From Verrucomicrobiota bacterium (GTDB lineage Bacteria > Chlamydiota > Chlamydiia > Chlamydiales > FEN-1388): 7,195 bases of DNA. The stretch spans positions 1-7,195 of the forward strand of contig JAFEGS010000047.1 in assembly GCA_018239705.1 (NCBI GenBank), read 5' to 3'. The translations under genes were made by a program, and so were the position numbers. This document shows, piece after piece, positions 1 to 3,395 of this stretch. The notes below the pieces were generated by a model. It was given only the letters and a program-made list of their open reading frames with translations. It did no database searches and was not told where the DNA came from. Positions within the stretch are counted from its first letter, which is position 1. The number at the start of each line of letters is the position of its first letter.

Positions 1-156
1 GTTCATGATCTTAGCAGATGCGGCGGTCCCTTGCACGTCAGCATCAATGAGGGCTACTTTTGACTTATGGTTTTTTGCAAGTTCCCATGCAGTCAAGAGC
101 GCTACTGAGCTTTTCCCGCTGCCACCTTTAGCACCAACACTCGATATAATTTTCAT
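1..156 (-). CDS. parA: ParA-family partition ATPase, N-terminal part (truncated by window edge)
   Basis: Read on the minus strand from the ATG at 156-154, 52 codons are present before the window ends. The peptide opens directly into a deviant Walker A motif, KGGSGKSS at residues 10-17, with the signature lysine K10 and the P-loop lysine K15. A Walker A' segment, VALIDADVQG, lies at about residues 34-43 (D38, D40). These are hallmarks of the ParA/MinD/Soj ATPases, which dimerise on ATP, coat the nucleoid and move plasmid cargo. No DNA-binding domain precedes the P-loop, so this resembles the small type Ib/ParF-like ParAs, whose centromere usually lies upstream of the operon. The ATG overlaps the stop of the upstream HTH gene (ATGA, 156-153), and AAGGTGG at 167-161 is a good ribosome binding site. 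The C-terminal part and any ParB/ParG-like partner lie off the left edge. Other MinD-like roles cannot be excluded from 52 residues. Confidence 0.85.
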   Translation of the reverse strand, partial: MKIISSVGAKGGSGKSSVALLTAWELAKNHKSKVALIDADVQGTAASAKIMN

Positions 157-368
157 GCGGCCACCTTACGCTTTCTCTTTGCTTGGCGAGCTTGTGTTTC
201 CTCTTCTGTTCTCTCTTTCATCCAATTATCGAGACTTTCTCTATGAAATTTCCATGATCTGCCGAGCTTAAAGCATGGTATAACTCCTTGACGAGCATAA
301 CCATACAGTGTCACTTTGGCCAGGCCCAGCAATTCGCAAGCTTGTTCTACGGTAAGAACTTCCGACAT
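153..368 (-). CDS. Excisionase/MerR-type helix-turn-helix DNA-binding protein, first gene of the parA operon
   Basis: A 71-residue protein. Residues 5-50 (from LTVEQACELLGLAKVTLYGY to SLDNWMKER) match the helix-turn-helix fold shared by excisionases and MerR-like regulators: helix-turn-helix, then a short wing (KLGRSWKF) and a closing helix. The tail, from about residue 51, is charged and ends in the very basic RQAKRKRK, which could add non-specific DNA contact. I chose the ATG at 368 because GAGAGGGG (380-373) is a strong ribosome binding site ahead of it. A longer reading frame from a GTG at 413 would begin beside the promoter -10 and lacks such a site. The stop overlaps the parA start, which implies translational coupling. 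The protein may be the operon repressor, a binder of the octad array at 501-844, or both. This is inference. A true excisionase for the recombinase at 906-1856 is a weaker alternative, given the coupling to parA. Confidence 0.82.
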   Translation of the reverse strand: MSEVLTVEQACELLGLAKVTLYGYARQGVIPCFKLGRSWKFHRESLDNWMKERTEEETQARQAKRKRKVAA

Positions 369-404
369 AAATCCCCTCTCAAGTCGTGGAAAATGTAAAT
401 CGTC

Positions 405-433
405 ATCAAACACGATTTTAAATTTAGAGTCAA
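405..433 (-). promoter_or_regulatory. Probable sigma-70 promoter of the HTH-parA operon
   Basis: On the minus strand, TTGACT (433-428) and TTTGAT (410-405) are separated by 17 bp. The -35 is close to consensus and the -10 matches 4 of 6 positions. Transcription would start near 398, giving a leader of about 30 nt before the ATG at 368. Confidence 0.5.
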
Positions 434-441
434 CACATTTT

Positions 442-459
442 GTGATATTGAGTGATATT
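442..459. repeat. Pair of GTGATATT direct repeats upstream of the HTH-parA promoter
   Basis: GTGATATT occurs at 442-449 and again at 452-459, exactly 10 bp apart and so on the same face of the helix. The pair lies just upstream (minus-strand sense) of the -35 element at 433-428. It could be an operator or activator site for this operon. With only two short copies, the functional call is tentative. Confidence 0.3.
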
Positions 460-500
460 TCGTTATGTCTGAATGGTGCGGTCTACTTCTTTGATGCGCT

Positions 501-844
501 ACAGTGGTGCAGTAGTGTTATGAGACAGTGTTTCTGTGCGACAGTCTCACTATAACATTGTAAGACAGCGATTCTGTCACACTGAACCACAGAAATACAG
601 TAACAGAGTCTCGCAGTGCGATTGTGACATCCTGTGTCTGTAATGGAGTATCACTATCACACTGTCATATTGTAATACAGTAACGTAGTGACACAGAAAC
701 ACAATGGCGTAGAGCGACTGCAATATTGTCTTACTGTCTGACAATATCGCAAACTGATGATAGGGCAGTACGACTATGTGATTACGATACAGTCCGACTA
801 TCCTACTGTCCTACTGTATTACAGTAACACTGTCACATTGTAGT
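501..844. repeat. Array of 43 in-register 8-bp units (consensus RYWRYVNB, core ACWGT); candidate centromere
   Basis: From 501 to 844 the sequence divides into 43 consecutive octads with no insertion or deletion, such as ACAGTAAC (597, 677, 821), ACTGTCAC (829), ATTGTAAT (669) and ACTGTATT (813). Counting by hand: position 1 is a purine in 40 of 43 units (A in 32); position 2 a pyrimidine in 41 (C in 30); position 3 A or T in 41; position 4 a purine in 42 (G in 32); position 5 a pyrimidine in 38 (T in 35). T is never found at position 6 and A never at position 8. The core RYWRY is its own reverse complement, so each unit is a small degenerate palindrome. Thirty-one units match all five core positions, eleven miss one, and one (629-636) misses two. 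The region lies between divergent promoters for the HTH-parA operon and the recombinase. By analogy with tandem-box centromeres (omega heptads of pSM19035, parH of TP228) I infer a partition site coated by a binding protein. An iteron origin is the main alternative. The array itself is plain; its role is inferred. Confidence 0.85.
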
Positions 845-870
845 TGACGAAAAGTGTTGACTACGATAAT
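844..870 (+). promoter_or_regulatory. Possible sigma-70 promoter of the tyrosine recombinase gene
   Basis: TTGACG (844-849) and GATAAT (865-870) are both near consensus but only 15 bp apart, shorter than the ideal 17. The last octad of the array ends at 844, inside the -35, and the -10 lies within the lox-like site at 857-888. Proteins bound to either element could therefore repress the gene. A second hexamer, TTGACT at 857-862, has no -10 at a suitable distance. Confidence 0.45.
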
Positions 871-888
871 ATCCGTTAACGTAGTCAA
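857..888. other. Lox-like inverted repeat: candidate core site of the adjacent tyrosine recombinase
   Basis: The left arm is TTGACTACGATA (857-868), the central spacer ATATCCGT (869-876) and the right arm TAACGTAGTCAA (877-888). The reverse complement of the right arm is TTGACTACGTTA, so the arms agree at 11 of 12 positions, the outer nine without mismatch. Two 12-bp arms around an 8-bp asymmetric spacer closely resemble loxP of phage P1 (13-8-13). The site ends 17 bp before the recombinase start codon. The alternative is an operator, since it covers the putative -10. Recombination activity is inferred. Confidence 0.55.
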
Positions 889-905
889 AATATAGGATAG
901 TCATC

Positions 906-1856
906 ATGAGCCTAGTTATTCAAGAAGAAATTACTAATATAGTCGCCAGCCCAGAATTAAAAGATTTTATGCGCAGAGCATATGACTATAGCCAAAAGTC
1001 CAAAAGTGCAAATACTAACCGGGCATATAGGTCACATTGGAAATATTTCGAGGCATGGTGTGATAGCCATGGACTTCGACCATTGCCGACTTCATCAGAA
1101 GCTATAGCCTTATATCTTGGGAGTCTTGGAGGTAAAGCCAGTAACTCGAAGATAGACGGCGTTATTGCTGCAATCGAGAGTAAGCACAGAGAAATGCACG
1201 CCTCTATTTCGGGGAATCAAGATTTATACAAAAGTGTCAGGAAAGGCATACGCAATGAGCACCCGGAAAAGCAGACCAAGAAAAAAGCCAAGCCAATCAC
1301 AACGTTAGACCTGAAAGTGGCGTGCTGCAAGCTAGACGGTACTATTCAGTCCTGTAGGGATAGAGCTATCATCACACTGCTTTACTTCGGGGCATTACGT
1401 AGGAGTGAGCTTGTGGCTTTAGATGTAGAGCATATCGACTTTCAAGAGAAGGGCATCGTCATATCAATCATGCAGTCCAAGACATCGGATACATGCGAAA
1501 CCATATACCTAGCCTATGCAAAAGATACAGACATATGCCCGGTTACCAATCTTAGAAAGTGGTTGACTGCTGCCTCGATCGATAAGGGTGCGATATTCCG
1601 CTCATTTCAAAAAGGGGGAAAGATAGCAGAGCGTCTAAGTGGACACGCTATTAATGATATTGTGAAGGAGCGCCTCGGGGAGAAATACTCTGGTCATAGC
1701 GGAAGACGAGGTATTTTGACCGAAGCGGCAGCAAAAGGTACATCTATACACATCATGCAAAAACACAGCAGACACAAAGACATAAGGAATCTAGGTGGCT
1801 ATATCGATGCTGCTAGTGGGTTTGAGAACTCGTCCGTAGCTGTGCTTGGGGTTTGA
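906..1856 (+). CDS. Tyrosine recombinase (Cre/Xer-like integrase family)
   Basis: A 316-residue protein. Residues about 15-115 form the helical core-binding (SAM-like) domain, with the typical SANTNRAYRSHWKYFEAWC at 34-52. A basic linker (KQTKKKAKP, 122-130) leads to the catalytic domain, about 131-305. The active-site set is complete: R165 (in FGALRRSEL), K192 (SKT, beta-hairpin), H264 and R267 (GHSGRRG), H290 (SRHKD) and the nucleophile Y299 (GGYID), nine residues after H290. The family cuts and rejoins DNA through a 3'-phosphotyrosine link. The length matches Cre- and Xer-type enzymes and lacks the extra arm-binding domain of lambda-type integrases. Beside a ParA operon and a 32-bp lox-like site, the likeliest job is resolving multimers of a plasmid or circularising phage DNA. 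Integration at a chromosomal att site is the alternative. AGGA at 894-897 is a suitable ribosome binding site, 8 nt before the ATG. Confidence 0.93.
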   Translation: MSLVIQEEITNIVASPELKDFMRRAYDYSQKSKSANTNRAYRSHWKYFEAWCDSHGLRPLPTSSEAIALYLGSLGGKASNSKIDGVIAAIESKHREMHASISGNQDLYKSVRKGIRNEHPEKQTKKKAKPITTLDLKVACCKLDGTIQSCRDRAIITLLYFGALRRSELVALDVEHIDFQEKGIVISIMQSKTSDTCETIYLAYAKDTDICPVTNLRKWLTAASIDKGAIFRSFQKGGKIAERLSGHAINDIVKERLGEKYSGHSGRRGILTEAAAKGTSIHIMQKHSRHKDIRNLGGYIDAASGFENSSVAVLGV

Positions 1857-1888
1857 TGAGCGATTAGAGTAGGATATTGTAAAAGCGC

Positions 1889-1917
1889 TTGCACTTATAT
1901 CCTCATTTGGGGATAAT
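1889..1917 (+). promoter_or_regulatory. Sigma-70 promoter of the higBA operon
   Basis: TTGCAC (1889-1894) and GATAAT (1912-1917) are separated by exactly 17 bp, both close to consensus. Transcription should start near 1924, leaving a very short leader before the toxin start at 1938. This is the best-formed promoter in the window. Confidence 0.72.
1898..1915. promoter_or_regulatory. Probable HigA operator overlapping the higBA -10 element
   Basis: TATCCTC (1898-1904) and GGGGATA (1909-1915) form an inverted repeat with one mismatched pair around a 4-bp ATTT centre. The right arm covers most of the -10. Autorepression by the antitoxin, or by the toxin-antitoxin complex, is usual for higBA operons. 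The inverted repeat is visible; the binding protein is inferred. Confidence 0.5.
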
Positions 1918-1937
1918 ATAGATAAGAGAGAATGACA

Positions 1938-2330
1938 ATGAAAGAACTGATTTTTGTAGGATCCAGTAAAGAAGACCTGTTGGAGTTCCCGGATGAGGTA
2001 CAGGATGAGACTGGGTATGCTTTGTACCTTGAGCAAATGGGTGATAAACCGCCTAAATCGAAAATATTGAAAGGGTTTGGCAATGCCAATGTCCGTGAAA
2101 TAGTAGATAACGATTCTAGCGGTACTTACAGAACAGTGTACACTGTGGAGAAGCCAGAATTTGTGTTCGTACTGCATGCTTTTCAGAAGAAGTCGAAGAG
2201 TGGTATAGCGACCCCACAGCAGGAGATAAATAAAGTAAAGGCTCGACTGAAAGAGGTTGATGTTCTTTACAATGAGTTAAAGGAGGAAGGTCATGGGAAA
2301 AAAGATAAAGTACGAAAGAAGCTCAGGTAA
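1938..2330 (+). CDS. higB: HigB-type toxin (RelE superfamily, phage-derived Gp49-like)
   Basis: A 130-residue protein of the HigB/Gp49-like branch of RelE toxins, ribosome-dependent mRNA interferases. The opening MKELIFVGSSKEDLLEFP, then GYALYLEQMGDKP (26-38), and the core R65-Y68 followed by FVLHAFQKKSKSGIATPQ (77-94, with H80 and the lysines at 84-87) are diagnostic. Helical segments fill the C-terminus from about residue 95. An ATG also lies at 1932, two codons earlier, but the purine-rich AAGAGAG (1924-1930) ends one base before it. That spacing suits the ATG at 1938, which also matches the family's usual N-terminus. The gene is transcribed from 1889-1917 and overlaps the antitoxin gene by 38 nt. 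The likely role is post-segregational stabilisation of the replicon, or phage defence. The C-terminal tail (EEGHGKKDKVRKKLR) doubles as the ribosome binding region of higA. Confidence 0.93.
   Translation: MKELIFVGSSKEDLLEFPDEVQDETGYALYLEQMGDKPPKSKILKGFGNANVREIVDNDSSGTYRTVYTVEKPEFVFVLHAFQKKSKSGIATPQQEINKVKARLKEVDVLYNELKEEGHGKKDKVRKKLR
2281..2286 (+). promoter_or_regulatory. Ribosome binding site of higA, inside higB
   Basis: A perfect AGGAGG lies 6 nt before the higA ATG at 2293, within the last codons of higB. It is much stronger than the higB site, fitting the need to make more antitoxin than toxin from one message. Confidence 0.8.
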
Positions 2331-2664
2331 TGTCTTTGCAGATTTAGGCCGTCCTAATCCTGAAGAGAGACTTGCTAAAGCTGAAGTAGCACGAAAACTT
2401 ACACATGCCATAAAGAAAAAGTGTAAGACTCAAAAAGAGGCCGCAGAACTTCTTGGTATTGGTCAGTCAAAAGTATCTGCATTGCTCAACGGTAATTTGA
2501 GGAGTTTTTCTCTAGAGAGACTTTTCCGCTTTCTCAATACTTTAGGCACATCAGTTTTTGTTAATTTCCGCGAAGAAAACGAAGATCATGCAGCCGATAC
2601 TTTCTTTGGCACAGCATCTTCTGGCAGCTGTCGTTCTGTTCCTATGGTAGCTTCTGGTAGATGA
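2293..2664 (+). CDS. higA: HigA-type antitoxin, XRE-family helix-turn-helix protein
   Basis: A 123-residue protein. Residues 11-30 (SGNVFADLGRPNPEERLAKA) are the typical lead-in of HigA antitoxins that pair with Gp49-like toxins. The helix-turn-helix lies at about 46-85: TQKEAAELLGIGQSKVSALL, then NGNLRSFSLERLFRFLNTLG. It should neutralise HigB and repress the operon at 1898-1915. Toxin-first order is normal for higBA. The start is fixed by AGGAGG at 2281-2286, and the reading frame overlaps the end of higB. The last 24 residues (from about 100, with FFGTASSGSCRSVPMV) look unlike the usual short basic end of the family. The DNA there carries a near-repeat, CTTCTGGCAG (2618-2627) and CTTCTGGTAG (2651-2660), so the tail may come from a local duplication or frameshift. 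A 10-bp palindrome, GATGATCATC (2660-2669), covers the stop codon. Confidence 0.92.
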   Translation: MGKKIKYERSSGNVFADLGRPNPEERLAKAEVARKLTHAIKKKCKTQKEAAELLGIGQSKVSALLNGNLRSFSLERLFRFLNTLGTSVFVNFREENEDHAADTFFGTASSGSCRSVPMVASGR

Positions 2665-2761
2665 TCATCCATTACCTAGACGCTGCTAGAAATATGATGA
2701 AAAAAAATATCACAATTCTATACTCTCTCTTTATTTGTAATCTCCTTGAGTAATAGTAAAT

Positions 2762-3031
2762 ATGTTAAAAGATATTCTTATTGTTTTTGGACCAAGTATT
2801 TTTATAATGTGGTTTTTCTATGAAATGGACATGCGGTCAATCATTGGGGGAAGTGTTATTACGATCACACTTGGTATGGCGATATTTTTTGTATTCTTCA
2901 CCCTTTTGAAATATATGATTGTTTTTTTACTTTTTATCGTAGACAAACTCAAGCGTTTCTACCTGTATATCACTAAGCCAAAAGTAGAACCTACTAGGGA
3001 AGTGAAGAGATTGTACAAGAAATTATTTTAA
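2762..3031 (+). CDS. Small membrane protein of unknown function
   Basis: An 89-residue protein that I do not recognise. It is strongly hydrophobic: one likely membrane helix at about 5-21 (ILIVFGPSIFIMWFFY), a short loop with EMDMR, then a long hydrophobic run at about 26-60 that could be two helices (SVITITLGMAIFFVFFTLL and YMIVFLLFIV). The tail, 61-89, is basic and probably cytoplasmic (KLKRFYLYITKPK, then TREVKRLYKKLF). The region is richer in A and T than the flanking genes. The ribosome binding site is poor: GAG at 2748-2750 is far from the ATG and no promoter is convincing, so the start is uncertain. It lies 97 bp after higA, with no clear terminator between, and may be read through from the higBA promoter. 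A holin or superinfection-exclusion role is conceivable in a phage context, but nothing in the sequence shows it. Confidence 0.6.
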   Translation: MLKDILIVFGPSIFIMWFFYEMDMRSIIGGSVITITLGMAIFFVFFTLLKYMIVFLLFIVDKLKRFYLYITKPKVEPTREVKRLYKKLF

Positions 3032-3061
3032 TTCCACATCAGTCATTTTTATTTTGTCTAT

Positions 3062-3096
3062 GAAAGGTTAGTTTAGTAATCTGTAATTAACCTTTC
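3062..3096. terminator. Hairpin after the membrane-protein gene, possible weak terminator
   Basis: GAAAGGTTA (3062-3070) and TAACCTTTC (3088-3096) form a perfect 9-bp stem with a 17-nt loop. No U-run follows directly on either strand, so it is not a classical intrinsic terminator. It may instead protect a 3' end or bind a protein. Confidence 0.35.
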
Positions 3097-3130
3097 GTGA
3101 CATTAGCTTTTCCTATCTATTTTTGTTTTC

Positions 3131-3230
3131 ATTAACAATACACACACCTTACAGACACTCTAATCTTCATCGTATCGACAGAGTGCTACCCTCTCACAAA
3201 TCGACTTATCGACACACCCACACCCTATAA
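3131..3230 (+). terminator. C-rich, G-poor tract, possible Rho-utilisation region
   Basis: Over these 100 bases the plus strand has 34 C and 8 G by hand count, with little apparent secondary structure (CACACACC, CTCTCACAAA, CACACCCACACCC). Such C>G bubbles are the known signature of Rho loading sites. It follows the last plus-strand gene and would stop transcription before it opposes the large minus-strand gene. Composition alone supports this. Confidence 0.3.
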
Positions 3231-3368
3231 AGAGCAAATGCAAGCTATAGGTATATAATATCTTCTTTTTGTTAGTGTGGGGGAATTTTGACGACGCTCA
3301 CATTCTGGCTGCATTGCTGTTTTTCATGAGGCAATGTGATTCTGTGTGTAAGCATGATAAAGGCCCTT

Positions 3369-3395
3369 ATAGGTCGAATCTGATGGTCGACCTAT
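3369..3395 (-). terminator. Hairpin at the 3' end of the large phage gene
   Basis: ATAGGTCGA (3369-3377) and TCGACCTAT (3387-3395) form a perfect 9-bp stem with a 9-nt loop. The stem covers the TAG stop codon (3394-3392) of the large gene. On the minus strand it is followed by AAGGGCCTTT rather than a U-run, so it is a weak terminator or a 3'-end stabiliser. Confidence 0.4.

Larger units (their letters stand above)
3032..3391. other. Non-coding region between converging genes
   Basis: No convincing gene here. It holds a perfect 9-bp inverted repeat (3062-3096), a C-rich and G-poor tract (3131-3230), three copies of ATCGAC (3174, 3200, 3208), a short CCTATA/TATAGG inverted repeat (3224-3251) and a hairpin at the end of the large minus-strand gene (3369-3395). 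A perfect TATAAT stands at 3254-3259, but no -35 lies 15-19 bp upstream, so a promoter for a small RNA is only a weak possibility. Confidence 0.6.

Noticed and set aside
369..413. Longer start (GTG at 413) for the HTH protein
   Set aside because: It would start beside the promoter -10 without a ribosome binding site, whereas the ATG at 368 has GAGAGGGG upstream and begins at the conserved domain.
5..555. Plus-strand reading frames (5-271 and 316-555) opposite parA and the HTH gene
   Set aside because: They are shadows of the minus-strand genes; the second also runs into the octad array.
442..661. WATCACW heptads of the omega type (TATCACT/TATCACA near 442-459 on the minus strand and 649-661 on the plus strand)
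   Set aside because: Only four scattered matches, not a contiguous 7-bp register; those inside the array are explained by the octad pattern.
681..691. Second half-site for the recombinase (TAACGTAGT at 681-689 inside the array)
   Set aside because: No partner arm lies 20 bp to its left, and the bases fit the octad consensus, so it is probably chance.
812..826. LexA/SOS box in the palindrome TACTGTA-T-TACAGTA and in other CTGT...ACAG pairs
   Set aside because: The CTGT to ACAG distance is 3 bp here, not the 8 bp of the LexA box; the pairs follow from the octad spacing.
501..844. The array as a CRISPR locus or a simple slippage microsatellite
   Set aside because: The period is 8 bp with no repeat/spacer alternation of CRISPR size, and the units are too different from one another for recent slippage although the register is perfect.
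1791..2177. A 128-residue minus-strand reading frame antisense to the recombinase end and higB
   Set aside because: It overlaps two well-supported genes and their promoter, and its sequence has no recognisable domain or plausible start signal.
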